This document shows, in pieces, positions 17,486-25,243 of a DNA stretch of 64,000 nt. The DNA is from UBA5364 sp050259235. GTDB lineage: Bacteria > Bacillota_I > Bacilli_A > RF39 > UBA660. Position 1 is the stretch's first letter. Each line of letters opens with the position of its first letter. The stretch spans positions 1 to 64,000 of the forward strand of contig JBLNAG010000006.1 in assembly GCA_050259235.1 (NCBI GenBank), read 5' to 3'. Below the pieces are notes generated by a model that was given only the letters and a program-made list of their open reading frames with translations, had not been told where the DNA came from and did not search any database. A program made the translations under genes and the position numbers.

Positions 17486-17671
17486 GTGGAAAAGAAAGAC
17501 AAGACTATAGTTTGTAAAGATTGTGGAAGTGAATTCGTATTTACAGTTGGCGAACAAGAATTCTATGAAGAAAAAGGATTCGAAAATGAACCAACTAGAT
17601 GTAAAGCATGCCGTGATAAGAAAAAGGCTGAAAGAAATACTAGAAGACCTTTCAATAGAAACGAAAGATAG
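17486..17671 (+). CDS. small zinc-ribbon protein
   Basis: A 61-residue basic protein of the probable zinc-ribbon family (zf-trcl type). Two C-x2-C pairs appear as VCKDCGSEF and RCKACRDKK, separated by FTVGEQEFYEEKGFENEP, the hallmark spacing of the family. The C-terminus is rich in arginine and asparagine (RRPFNRNER), which suggests nucleic-acid contact. The start is GTG behind a strong AAAGGAGG site. Members are common in Bacillota and have no proven role. Confidence 0.85.
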   Translation: MEKKDKTIVCKDCGSEFVFTVGEQEFYEEKGFENEPTRCKACRDKKKAERNTRRPFNRNER

Positions 17672-17697
17672 TAAAAAACTCGAAAGAGTTTTTTTTT
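17672..17697 (+). terminator. intrinsic terminator
   Basis: Stem AAAAACTC with GAGTTTTT around GAAA, then a T-run; directly after the zinc-ribbon gene. Confidence 0.85.
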
Positions 17698-17699
17698 GT

Positions 17700-17730
17700 A
17701 AAAAAAAATACTTGTAAACAAGTATTTATA
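17700..17730 (-). terminator. intrinsic terminator of the cotJ operon
   Basis: Read on the minus strand: AAATACTTG with CAAGTATTT around TTTA, then a run of T, just after the cotJC stop. Confidence 0.8.
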
Positions 17731-18283
17731 TTTTATTTTCTAAGTAATAATTTCTTAACTCTTTGAATCTTTGATAATGTATTATTTCTCTTTGTCTTAA
17801 GAATGATAATGGTGCTATAACATCTGGATCATTAGTAAAATCCATTAAATGTTCATAAACAGCTCTTGCTCTTTGTTCAGCAGCCATATCACTTTCTAAG
17901 TCAGCTATATAATCCCCAGTTGTATCAATATATGCTGTGGTAAATGGAACTCCAGCCGCATCTTTAGGAAAGATATTGCTGTCATGACTGATGAAGTTTG
18001 CTTCTAAACCAGCATTTCTTATGTCTTCAATAGTAGCCCCTTGCATTAATTGAAGGACCATAGAAGAGACTATTTCCATATGAGCCAATTCTTCTGTACC
18101 AATATCAGTTAATAGAGCTTTTCCTTTATCATCTGGCATAGTATATCTTTGATTAAGATAACGCAATGAAGCAGCTAATTCACCATCGGAACCGCCGTAT
18201 TGAGCCAAAAGAGCTTTAGCCATCTTTAAATCTTTATGTCTTATATTAACGGGGTATTGTAATTTTTTAACATATGTCCACAT
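17726..18283 (-). CDS. cotJC: spore coat protein CotJC, manganese-catalase family
   Basis: A 185-residue ferritin-like four-helix protein of the Mn-catalase family. Likely metal ligands sit in TEELAHMEI, EQRARAVYEHL and REIIHYQRF. In Bacillus CotJC belongs to the spore coat and is co-transcribed with cotJA and cotJB under sigma-E. The start is MWTYVKKLQYPV behind GATAGGAGG; the longer frame up to 18346 overlaps the upstream gene and has no site. It lies 10 bases after the fused cotJA-cotJB gene. Confidence 0.93.
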   Translation of the reverse strand: MWTYVKKLQYPVNIRHKDLKMAKALLAQYGGSDGELAASLRYLNQRYTMPDDKGKALLTDIGTEELAHMEIVSSMVLQLMQGATIEDIRNAGLEANFISHDSNIFPKDAAGVPFTTAYIDTTGDYIADLESDMAAEQRARAVYEHLMDFTNDPDVIAPLSFLRQREIIHYQRFKELRNYYLENKI

Positions 18284-18293
18284 AATTAACCTC

Positions 18294-18734
18294 CTATCTA
18301 TTATTTTCCCAAGGCCATGGTTGCATATCCCAAGCCCAAGGAACATTTACTAGTGCATTACTATTTGCGCTTAATGGACCATATTTTTGTTCATATTGTC
18401 CAACAACTTTATTTTTTTCGCCTCGGTATTGATTAAATAATTCAATCATTTTTTTATCTTCAGGATATACATCTAAATATAAATTTAAATCGTGAGCAGC
18501 AAATCCATAAGCATCAACGCCGGTTAACATTTCTGCTTGTTCATTCATTGGTCTAATTTCAAATGGAGCTTGTGTCTTATATCCATTATATAAATTAGGG
18601 AACATATTACCTCTTATAAAGCCATTATATGGATCAAATAAATTAATTTTATTTTGATCTTGATCATACATTGGTTGATTATAATTGTTATTTACATAGT
18701 TATAATAATCTTTTGTTTTGTTATAGTCGTTCAT
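18294..18734 (-). CDS. cotJB: CotJA-CotJB fusion spore coat protein
   Basis: A 146-residue protein that carries two coat families in one chain. The first half has the CotJA pattern GFIRGNMFPNLYNGY (about residues 40-54). The second half is CotJB: AAHDLNLYLDVYPEDKKMIELF (start near residue 80) with the closing YGPL and WAWDMQPWPWE motif (about 120-144). In Bacillus these are two separate genes of about 80 residues each. The N-terminal 35 residues are rich in N, Y and Q. ATG 18734 follows GAGGAGG; an in-frame ATG at 18770 has no site. Upstream, CATAAAATA resembles a late sporulation -10 but lies very near the start. Confidence 0.82.
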   Translation of the reverse strand: MNDYNKTKDYYNYVNNNYNQPMYDQDQNKINLFDPYNGFIRGNMFPNLYNGYKTQAPFEIRPMNEQAEMLTGVDAYGFAAHDLNLYLDVYPEDKKMIELFNQYRGEKNKVVGQYEQKYGPLSANSNALVNVPWAWDMQPWPWENNR

Positions 18735-18820
18735 AATAACCTCCTCAGCGTATTTTATGATATTAGGCAAAACGCGTATGGGTAATTAACCACTTAAATA
18801 ATCTATTTTAAAAAAAGGAC

Positions 18821-18849
18821 TTGCCAAAATATAAAAAAATTGATACAAT
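18821..18849 (+). promoter_or_regulatory. tRNA-His promoter
   Basis: TTGCCA, 17-base spacer, TACAAT, ending 16 bases before the tRNA. Confidence 0.75.
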
Positions 18850-18865
18850 ACTAATACATTTACAT

Positions 18866-18942
18866 GGCGAATATGGTGAAGTGGTTAACACATCGGATTG
18901 TGGTTCCGACACACGTGGGTTCGATCCCCACTATTCGCCCCA
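18866..18942 (+). tRNA. tRNA-His (anticodon GTG)
   Basis: Complete cloverleaf. The acceptor stem GCGAATA pairs with TATTCGC; the extra 5' G (18866) faces C73, as expected for histidine tRNA; CCA is encoded (18940-18942). The anticodon arm is TCGGA, loop TTGTGGT, TCCGA; the T arm is GTGGG, TTCGATC, CCCAC. Confidence 0.97.
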
Positions 18943-19002
18943 ATAAAGAAATTAAGCGAATTCTAATGTGGAGTTCGTTTTTTTGTTTAAATATAGTATA
19001 AT
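18937..19002 (+). repeat. tRNA-His 3' end plus terminator, copy R1
   Basis: Starts with GCCCCAATAAAGA at the tRNA 3' end, continues through the terminator hairpin (GCGAATTC with GAGTTCGT, then seven T) and ends at AATATAGTATAAT. About 80% identical over 65 bases to 21453-21518, with a weaker third copy at 19857. It also serves as the terminator of the tRNA. Confidence 0.8.
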
Positions 19003-19019
19003 TAAATTAGGTGGTAGTT

Positions 19020-19817
19020 ATGAATACTGGAAATGAAAAAGCTCAAAGTAATTTAAGACATATTGTTGATACTGCAATGGGATATTATTTTTCTCCAATA
19101 GAGTCAATATTATATTTTTATGATGTAGTCAAAACAAGAAAATTTGCAAATTCTAATAAAAGAAGCAGTGTAGAAGAATTATTACTAAATGATGAAGAAG
19201 ATATAATTTGTCAGGGTTATGTTGCATTGTTAAAAACATTTCTAACCGAAATTGGTATTTTATGTACTGAAGATTATATAATCGCTAATAATAGAGATGA
19301 TATTGACAATGTAAAAACATATGAAAATCATGTTCGTCTTTTAATAAGAGTTGTTGATGACAATTATGGAATAAATGGTATATATGCATTCGATCCGTCC
19401 TATGACTCAAATATTTCCAATAATAGAGGGATATCCTCTTATAAATTTTTTGGGACTTTGCCAAGCAAATCAGATGATAGCAGGAAAAATATAAATAGTA
19501 ATTTGATTGAATTTATATACGAGAGAATTGATGTAGATACAAATAAAAATAAATTGTTTAAAAAGGATTTAGAGAAGTTTAAAAAACTTGTACCAGAAAT
19601 TCAAGATGAATCAATAGATTCTAGAGATTATATTATTGAGAAATTATCAACAAATATTAATATTGAACAATTAATGAAAATTATAAGTAGAGTAAAAGAA
19701 TCTATAAATGAAGCACAAGAAATACCGAGAATTATTAATCAATTGAAAATGGATTTTTTCGAAAGAGAAGAAATATATAATAGCTCAGTTGTTACTGAAG
19801 GAAAGCGAATCATTTAG
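19020..19817 (+). CDS. transglutaminase-like cysteine protein
   Basis: A 265-residue cytosolic protein. A transglutaminase-like papain fold is suggested by the ordered triad: cysteine in IICQGYVALLKTFLTEIGI, histidine in NHVRLLIRVVDD and aspartate in IYAFDPSYD. The spacing and hydrophobic pattern fit that fold, whose members include peptidases and amidases. The C-terminal 100 residues are charged and helical. ATG 19020 follows AGGTGG. The gene lies directly behind the tRNA-His terminator in an accessory patch between two spore operons. The substrate is unknown; the fold call is from motif order only. Confidence 0.65.
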   Translation: MNTGNEKAQSNLRHIVDTAMGYYFSPIESILYFYDVVKTRKFANSNKRSSVEELLLNDEEDIICQGYVALLKTFLTEIGILCTEDYIIANNRDDIDNVKTYENHVRLLIRVVDDNYGINGIYAFDPSYDSNISNNRGISSYKFFGTLPSKSDDSRKNINSNLIEFIYERIDVDTNKNKLFKKDLEKFKKLVPEIQDESIDSRDYIIEKLSTNINIEQLMKIISRVKESINEAQEIPRIINQLKMDFFEREEIYNSSVVTEGKRII

Positions 19818-19856
19818 TTAAAATAGTTTAAAATGTTTTGTGCCCATTGGAATATT

Positions 19857-19910
19857 GCCCCAGTATTATGTAAAAATAGAACACTTTATTAAATAGGTGT
19901 TCTTTTATTT
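19857..19910 (+). repeat. tRNA-His 3' end plus terminator, degenerate copy R2
   Basis: Begins with GCCCCA followed by an AT-rich stretch and a terminator hairpin (AGAACAC with GTGTTCT, then TTTATTT). It has the same order of parts as R1 and R3 but little sequence identity after the first six bases, so common origin is only suggested. Confidence 0.45.
19878..19910 (+). terminator. intrinsic terminator
   Basis: Stem AGAACAC with GTGTTCT around a 12-base loop, then TTTATTT, serving the transglutaminase-like gene. Confidence 0.75.
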
Positions 19911-20060
19911 AAATCTGTAGATTTTAATATTGTATAGAACATGCCTATATATGATAATTGACGAATCATATATATTTAATGATTTGTATCTAATGCAAAA
20001 ATATCGATAAAGTCTTATACTTTAAATCAAATAAAAGAAATAATTATTATATAGTGAAAA

Positions 20061-20088
20061 TTGCAACATTACCATTATATGGTATAAT
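20061..20088 (+). promoter_or_regulatory. promoter of the Sir2-like gene
   Basis: TTGCAA, 16-base spacer, TATAAT with a TGG extension; 20 bases before the ATG. Confidence 0.8.
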
Positions 20089-20108
20089 AATAATGGAAGA
20101 GGTGAACT

Positions 20109-21272
20109 ATGAAATTTCCTTATGTTGTTTGTGAATTAAATAAAAATGAGATAGAGGCATTTGAAAAATACTATCAAAAAAATGGTAAGTTTGATTTTGA
20201 AGGAGTATGGTTTAGAGATCAACGCGAGGTTAATAAACAAAATTCTGGGTGGAAAAATGAATCGGATAATAGAAGAAAAGTAATACATTTTTATGATACA
20301 TACAAAATTATTAACAATAATCTTGTTATTAGTGATTCTTATTTATATGTTAGTGAAAGATTACCTATATCAGAAATGAATCGATATCTTTCAAAAATTG
20401 TAAATGAATTGGAAAATAATTATTCTAAAAAAGATGATACATATTACAAAGATGATTTAGAAATAACTATTAATAAATATGATAAGCACCCAATCGATGA
20501 AAATTATATTGATAATTATGAAACAGTAGATATTACAATTAAAACAAAAAATAATAATTGTGATCACTTATATGATAAGTTATGGAAATTAAGTGTTAAA
20601 GGCGTAAGAGAAAAGGATAAGAGAGGGAATCCTACTTATATTAATGATATTACTGGATTAAAAGAATATTTACCTGCTCAAATAGAATTAGGTTGTGGAC
20701 CATCTATTGAAGCTGGTATTCCACCACTTTATTTTTTGCATGAAGTATATAAAGTTCAAAGACATGAAGATGGGTCATTTTATTTTGGTGATTCTGATGA
20801 TTTAATATATCAAGTTATTAATGACACCCCTAAAAGGTTTAAATTATTCTCAAATATGATTATGCAGTGTTTAAAAGCTAAACCAACTTGCTTTCATGAA
20901 ACTATTAAAAATATGTACCAAAAAGAATTATTTATTGGTAGATTATTAAATAATAATTTTGATCGTTTACCCAGTAGAATTGGTATAGAAGAAAAAATAT
21001 TAAGAATATATAATATCGAAACTTATTTTCCTACAATTGAATTTGATGAAAGAGCAAAATCATTAATATGTATAGGCACACATGCGGATAGGAGAAGAGT
21101 TCAAAAACAAGCACGTGAAAAAGGTTTGAAAATAATATATGTTGATTGTGAAGGCTTTTACAATAATGGACAATTTGAAAATTATTTAATTGAAGGTGCA
21201 CAAGAAAATGACCTTATTCTAAAAATAACAGCTACCGAGTTTGCTAAATTATTGGGGGAAAAATTTTTATAA
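20109..21272 (+). CDS. Sir2-like protein with unknown N-terminal domain
   Basis: A 387-residue protein. The C-terminal half looks like a Sir2/TIR-unrelated Rossmann NAD-binding fold: GCGPSIEAGIPPL (residues 195-207) aligns with the sirtuin GAG-x-S-x-x-SGIP loop, NNFDRLPSRIG with the T-Q-N-x-D-x-L-H-x-x-A-G motif, and FDERAKSLICIGTHADRR (GTH at 323-325) with the later G-T-S motif. The catalytic histidine position appears to be proline, so deacetylase chemistry is doubtful; NAD binding or hydrolysis remains possible. Residues 1-185 match nothing I know. RBS is AGAGGTG. The gene sits between two copies of a tRNA-end repeat, which suggests accessory cargo, perhaps defence-related. The fold is an inference. 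Confidence 0.6.
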   Translation: MKFPYVVCELNKNEIEAFEKYYQKNGKFDFEGVWFRDQREVNKQNSGWKNESDNRRKVIHFYDTYKIINNNLVISDSYLYVSERLPISEMNRYLSKIVNELENNYSKKDDTYYKDDLEITINKYDKHPIDENYIDNYETVDITIKTKNNNCDHLYDKLWKLSVKGVREKDKRGNPTYINDITGLKEYLPAQIELGCGPSIEAGIPPLYFLHEVYKVQRHEDGSFYFGDSDDLIYQVINDTPKRFKLFSNMIMQCLKAKPTCFHETIKNMYQKELFIGRLLNNNFDRLPSRIGIEEKILRIYNIETYFPTIEFDERAKSLICIGTHADRRRVQKQAREKGLKIIYVDCEGFYNNGQFENYLIEGAQENDLILKITATEFAKLLGEKFL

Positions 21273-21316
21273 AAAAAGAGAAATGATTAATCAATTCTTT
21301 TAATACGTGTCCAAAA

Positions 21317-21442
21317 GAGGCAATAAATTCACCAGTTAAACTGGTGTGAATAGGAAAACCAAAGGTTGAATTAAATCAATATTTTGAAAAGGAGTTTCAA
21401 GATTAATGTAAAATAGAGAATAAACAAAAGGTTTAATGCCTG
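21317..21442 (+). ncRNA. candidate structured RNA of unknown class
   Basis: Nested pairings form a closed multi-branch figure. Outer stem 21319-21327 (GGCAATAAA) pairs with 21432-21440 (TTTAATGCC), one mismatch. Inside are hairpins at 21328-21350 (TTCA and CCAGT with ACTGG and TGAA, small bulge), 21357-21367 (AACC, AAA, GGTT) and a two-part arm 21370-21377 with 21401-21407, capped by 21384-21400 (TTGAAA, AGGAG, TTTCAA). It matches no riboswitch class I know. It could be a riboswitch-like leader, a small RNA or chance folding in AT-rich DNA. Confidence 0.35.
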
Positions 21443-21452
21443 TTGTAAGGTT

Positions 21453-21518
21453 GCCCCAATAAAGAGATGAAACGAATTTCAATATGGAATTTGTTTTTTA
21501 TTTTAATATAGTAATAAT
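21453..21518 (+). repeat. tRNA-His 3' end plus terminator, copy R3
   Basis: Direct repeat of R1 (18937-19002). It begins with the identical 13 bases GCCCCAATAAAGA, keeps the terminator hairpin (AACGAATTT with GAATTTGTT and compensating changes, then T-run) and the AATATAGTA tail. No tRNA body precedes it. This is the form expected of an attachment-site duplication at a tRNA 3' end. Confidence 0.75.
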
Positions 21519-21533
21519 ATAGTAATTCCATAA

Positions 21534-21567
21534 AAGGTCTATAGCTCAAGTTATAGATCTTTTTTTA
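21534..21567 (+). terminator. intrinsic terminator
   Basis: Stem AGGTCTATA with TATAGATCT around GCTCAAGT, then seven T; separates the accessory patch from the asd operon. Confidence 0.85.
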
Positions 21568-21683
21568 TGCATAATATTAATTAAAAAATGGTAGATGAAA
21601 ATGTTTAAACTGATCGACATAATTTTAATCTCCATAGTACTATTTCCTATAACTTTAATATATTAAATAGGAGGAGGTTAAAA

Positions 21684-22685
21684 ATGAAAAATTATAATAT
21701 AGCAATAGTAGGAGCAACAGGTTTAGTGGGAAGAAAGTTAATTGAATTATTATTTGAATATAATATTCCTATTAATAATTTATATTTATATGCATCAAGT
21801 AAAAGTGCCAATAAGACAATAGAAATTGATAATAAACAATATATAATTATGGAATTAAATGAAGAAAATATTAAGGAAGATATTGATTTTGTAATTGCTT
21901 CAGCTGGCAGTGATGTGTCTCAAAAATATGCTTCGAAATTCCTTGAAAAAGGGGCTTATTATATAGATAATTCCAGTGCTTTTAGAATGAATGAAGATGT
22001 TCCATTAATAGTACCAAGTGTCAATTTTAAGAAAATTAAGAATGCCAAATTAATTTCTAATCCCAATTGTTCTACTATTCAATCTGTAATTCCTTTAAAA
22101 ATATTAGATGATCTATATAGCATAAAAAGAATTGTTTATAATACATATCAAGCAGTGAGCGGTAGTGGACAAAAAGGCATTTTAGACTATGAAAGAACAA
22201 GAAGTGGTTTAGAACCAGCTTTCTATCCATATTCCATTAATGATAACTGTATTCCCCATATTGATAATTTTTTAGATAACGGATATACAAAAGAAGAAAT
22301 GAAAATGATTAATGAAACCAAAAAAATATTAGACAAAGATATCTTAATAACTGCAACCTGTGTTCGAATTCCTATTAAAAATAGTCATGCAGTAAGTATA
22401 AATGTTGAATTAGAAAAAGAATTTGATATTGAAGAGATAAAGAGAAAATTTAAAAAAAGTTCAGATATTGTCTTGTATGATGATCCGATAAATAATATTT
22501 ATCCATTGGAACAAATCACCAATGATCAAGATAAAGTTTACGTTGGAAGAATTAGAAAAGATGAATCTCTTAAAAACACGTTAAATTTGTGGTGTGTTGC
22601 TGATAATATAAGAATAGGAGCAGCTAGTAATGCTATTCAAATATTAAAATGTATTATTGCAGGCAAAAGTGAGGGCTTTAAATGA
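21684..22685 (+). CDS. asd: aspartate-semialdehyde dehydrogenase
   Basis: NADP-dependent reduction of aspartyl phosphate to aspartate semialdehyde, the branch point to lysine, dipicolinate, threonine and methionine. The 333 residues start with the dinucleotide loop IAIVGATGLVGRKL; the catalytic cysteine is in SNPNCSTIQ (about residue 130), followed by YQAVSGSGQKG and the active-site histidine region RIPIKNSHAVSIN. RBS is AGGAGGAGG. First gene of a five-gene operon; it overlaps dpaA by four bases. Confidence 0.96.
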   Translation: MKNYNIAIVGATGLVGRKLIELLFEYNIPINNLYLYASSKSANKTIEIDNKQYIIMELNEENIKEDIDFVIASAGSDVSQKYASKFLEKGAYYIDNSSAFRMNEDVPLIVPSVNFKKIKNAKLISNPNCSTIQSVIPLKILDDLYSIKRIVYNTYQAVSGSGQKGILDYERTRSGLEPAFYPYSINDNCIPHIDNFLDNGYTKEEMKMINETKKILDKDILITATCVRIPIKNSHAVSINVELEKEFDIEEIKRKFKKSSDIVLYDDPINNIYPLEQITNDQDKVYVGRIRKDESLKNTLNLWCVADNIRIGAASNAIQILKCIIAGKSEGFK

Positions 22686-23536
22686 AAAAAATATTAATAA
22701 TTGGAGGAGATATTAGATATCTATATTTAATAGAAAAATTAAGGGAACATAATTTTGATATTGATGTATTAGGTTATGAAAAAACTAGTTATTCAATGCT
22801 AAATGTTAATAAAATAACGTTAGATGAATTAAATATAAATAATTATGATTTTATATTCTTACCAGTATCTAGTATTGATAATGAAGGTAATATTAAAGCC
22901 GAATTCAGTGATAAGGAAATTAATTTATCTAAAGTTAATTTTAACATTTTAAAAGAAAAAGCTTATATTATAGCAGGTATAAAAACAAAATTTATGGAAG
23001 AATTAAATATTAAAAATGTAATTTATTTTATGGAAGATGATGATATAGCAATATATAATTCTGTGGCTACTGCTGAAGGCGTGATTATGAAAATAATAGA
23101 AAATACAAATTATACTATATATGGCTCTAATATTTTAGTGTTAGGATACGGAAGATGTGGCGAAACAATTTCTCGTTATTTAAAAAGTTTAGGGGCTAGA
23201 GTATCAGTTCTAGTTCGAGATAATAAAAATTATGCTAAAGCTGAGATACTTGGATATAACCCATATAAAATAGCTGAATTAGATAATCATTTAGGAGAGT
23301 TTAATGTAATTATAAATACTATTCCAAATTTGATTTTAGATAAAGAAAAAATTAATTTAATAGATTCTAATGCATATCTTTTAGATATTGCATCAACTAA
23401 TGGCTTTGATATGGAATATGCTATAAAAAATGGTATTAAGATTGAAAAATTTATGAGTATACCTGCAGTTATTGCACCGGCATCAGCTGCACCAATTATT
23501 TTTGATAAGATAAGTGAGGTGATTTTTAATGACTAA
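22682..23536 (+). CDS. dpaA: dipicolinate synthase subunit A
   Basis: SpoVFA/DpaA, 284 residues, with a Rossmann-like NAD(P) domain. N-terminal LIIGGDIRYLYLIEKL and a second dinucleotide loop LVLGYGRCGETISRYLKSLG (about residues 155-174) are typical. With DpaB it oxidises dihydrodipicolinate to dipicolinic acid in the mother cell; the product accumulates with calcium in the spore core for heat resistance. Overlap with asd (ATGA) and with dpaB (8 bases) points to coupled translation. RBS is GTGAGGG. Confidence 0.93.
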   Translation: MKKILIIGGDIRYLYLIEKLREHNFDIDVLGYEKTSYSMLNVNKITLDELNINNYDFIFLPVSSIDNEGNIKAEFSDKEINLSKVNFNILKEKAYIIAGIKTKFMEELNIKNVIYFMEDDDIAIYNSVATAEGVIMKIIENTNYTIYGSNILVLGYGRCGETISRYLKSLGARVSVLVRDNKNYAKAEILGYNPYKIAELDNHLGEFNVIINTIPNLILDKEKINLIDSNAYLLDIASTNGFDMEYAIKNGIKIEKFMSIPAVIAPASAAPIIFDKISEVIFND

Positions 23537-24104
23537 GATAGGTTTTGGGATAACTGGATCATTTTGTGTGTTTGAAAAAGTATTAATAGGTTTAAAAGAA
23601 TTAGTTGATAATGGGTATGACGTATATCCTGTTGTTACTTTTAATACTAATGATATTAGTACTCGTTTTGGCAGCAATGAAGAATTTATTAAGAATGTTG
23701 AAGAAATAACTGGCAAAAAAGTCGTAAATACAATAGAAGGTGCAGAAGCATTTGGTTCACAAAATAAAATGGATGCCTTTATAGTAATGCCAGCCACAGG
23801 TAATTTTATAGGTAAAATAGCTAATGGAATTACTGATAATCCTGTTTTAATGGCATCTAAAGCAACACTTAGAAATAATAAATCATTACTAATAGGAATT
23901 TCTAGCAATGATTCCTTAGGATTAAATGGTGTTAATATTATGAAATTGTATAATACCAAAAATGTTTTCCTTATTCCATTTTCACAAGATGATTATAAAA
24001 ACAAGCCAAATTCACTAATAAGTCATTTTGATTTATTATTAGAATCTTTAAAGATGGCTTTAAATAAAGAACAATTACAGCCAATAATGAGAGAAAAAAA
24101 ATAA
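23529..24104 (+). CDS. dpaB: dipicolinate synthase subunit B
   Basis: SpoVFB/DpaB, 191 residues, flavoprotein-fold family. Motifs: GFGITGSFCVFEKVL at the N-terminus, VMPATGNFIGKIANGITDNP (about residues 79-98) and the late MASKATLRNNKSLLIGISSND. Partner of DpaA in dipicolinate synthesis. The start lies inside the end of dpaA behind GTGAGGTGAT. Its stop overlaps the start of the aspartokinase gene. Confidence 0.94.
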   Translation: MTKIGFGITGSFCVFEKVLIGLKELVDNGYDVYPVVTFNTNDISTRFGSNEEFIKNVEEITGKKVVNTIEGAEAFGSQNKMDAFIVMPATGNFIGKIANGITDNPVLMASKATLRNNKSLLIGISSNDSLGLNGVNIMKLYNTKNVFLIPFSQDDYKNKPNSLISHFDLLLESLKMALNKEQLQPIMREKK

Positions 24105-25243
24105 TGAATATAGGTGTAATAAAATTTGGTGGTACGAGCTTAATAGAAGATTTAAAAGAAAATGTTTTGAAAATAATTAAAGATAAATTAATAGAATATG
24201 ATAAATTAATTGTTATTGTATCAGCAATTGGGAGAAATGGAGATAATTATGCAACAGATACTTTAAAAAATTTATGTATAAATTCTAGTAATAAAGAAAA
24301 GGCTCTTTTAATGACTGTTGGGGAAACAATAAGTACAGTAATTTTAAGCGACTACTTAAATCAAAATAAAATAAATAGTATAGCTGTTAATATCATAGAA
24401 TTAGGATTTAATGCAACTAATGAGTATTTAAATGCAAATGTAATAAATTTTAATAGTGAATACATTGACAATTATTTATTGAATTATGATGTAGTTATTA
24501 TACCGGGCTTTCAAGGGCTAACTTGTGACAAACAAATTGTTACGTTGGGCAGAGGGGGATCTGATTTAACAGCAGTCATTATTGCTCATAAATATAAAGT
24601 GGATTATTTATATATTTACAAAGACATAGAGGGTATTATGAATATCAATCCAAAAGTAGTGAAAAATGGTACTCTATTTAAAAATTTATCATATAATTTT
24701 GTTATTAATTTATCATTTCAAGGATCAGAAGTAATTAATTATAAAGCTGCGATAAAAGCTAAAAAATTAGGGGTTAAAATCAAAGTTGGTTCTACTATAA
24801 CTGGTATTTGTAAAACAACCATTAGTGATAATAAAGGTAATAATATAGGATTTAGTTTCATCAATGATTTAGTTTACTTAGAAACAAACAATAAGGAATT
24901 ATCTAAAATAAAAGAATTAGAATATATTGAAAAATATTATAAGTATAGTAAAACAATTTTAACTAAAGAAGTATTTAATAAACTAGATGACATTGAATTT
25001 ATTAAAAAGAAAATGGTTAGTAAAATAATTGTTTTATATGATTTGGATAAAACAATAACAAAAGAGTTAAGAAGAATATTAGTAAATAACAATATAGATA
25101 TTATTAGTATGTTAAATTATAATGATAAATATATTATTTATATTGATCAAGAAAATTTTCATAAAAGTATGGAACTGATATATTTTTATTTTAAAGGTGG
25201 TGATAATAATGAAAATGTTAACTGCTATGATAACCCCTTTTAA
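24104..25243 (+). CDS. dapG: aspartokinase
   Basis: Amino acid kinase fold, 379 residues. IGVIKFGGTSL is the ATP-binding start, LMTVGETISTVIL the aspartate region and LGRGGSDLTAVIIAHKYKVD the phosphate-binding loop. The C-terminal part (about residues 255-370) is ACT-like and shorter than usual. It phosphorylates aspartate and feeds Asd. Placement between dpaB and dapA matches the Bacillus DapG, the isozyme tied to dipicolinate and wall synthesis. Overlaps dpaB by one base and dapA by 35 bases. Confidence 0.92.
   Translation: MNIGVIKFGGTSLIEDLKENVLKIIKDKLIEYDKLIVIVSAIGRNGDNYATDTLKNLCINSSNKEKALLMTVGETISTVILSDYLNQNKINSIAVNIIELGFNATNEYLNANVINFNSEYIDNYLLNYDVVIIPGFQGLTCDKQIVTLGRGGSDLTAVIIAHKYKVDYLYIYKDIEGIMNINPKVVKNGTLFKNLSYNFVINLSFQGSEVINYKAAIKAKKLGVKIKVGSTITGICKTTISDNKGNNIGFSFINDLVYLETNNKELSKIKELEYIEKYYKYSKTILTKEVFNKLDDIEFIKKKMVSKIIVLYDLDKTITKELRRILVNNNIDIISMLNYNDKYIIYIDQENFHKSMELIYFYFKGGDNNENVNCYDNPF

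Larger units (their letters stand above)
19818..20108. other. intergenic region with repeat R2 and promoter
   Basis: About 290 bases. It holds copy R2 of the tRNA-end repeat with its terminator (19857-19910), then about 150 AT-rich bases without clear structure, then the promoter of the Sir2-like gene (20061-20088). Confidence 0.6.
21273..21683. other. long intergenic region: possible RNA, repeat R3, terminator
   Basis: About 410 bases with no gene. In order: a weak hairpin after the Sir2-like gene, a candidate structured RNA (21317-21442), repeat R3 with its terminator (21453-21518), a second terminator (21534-21567) and an AT-rich leader before asd containing TCGACA at 21614. I looked for a lysine riboswitch, usual for such operons, and did not find one. 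Confidence 0.6.

Noticed and set aside
17523..17717. Alternative frame over the small zinc-ribbon gene
   Set aside because: The GTG-started frame has the zinc knuckles and a strong ribosome site; the other frame has neither.
18734..18800. Sigma-E or sigma-K promoter for the cotJ operon
   Set aside because: CATAAAATA and CATACGCGT resemble sporulation -10 elements, but the first leaves almost no leader and neither has a convincing -35, so no promoter is called.
21568..21683. Lysine riboswitch in front of asd
   Set aside because: The leader after the last terminator is short and AT-rich with no lysine-box core such as GAGGTGC; the upstream structured region also lacks it.
23483..23959. Minus-strand frame opposite dpaB
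   Set aside because: Antisense to a conserved sporulation gene in a tightly overlapping operon.
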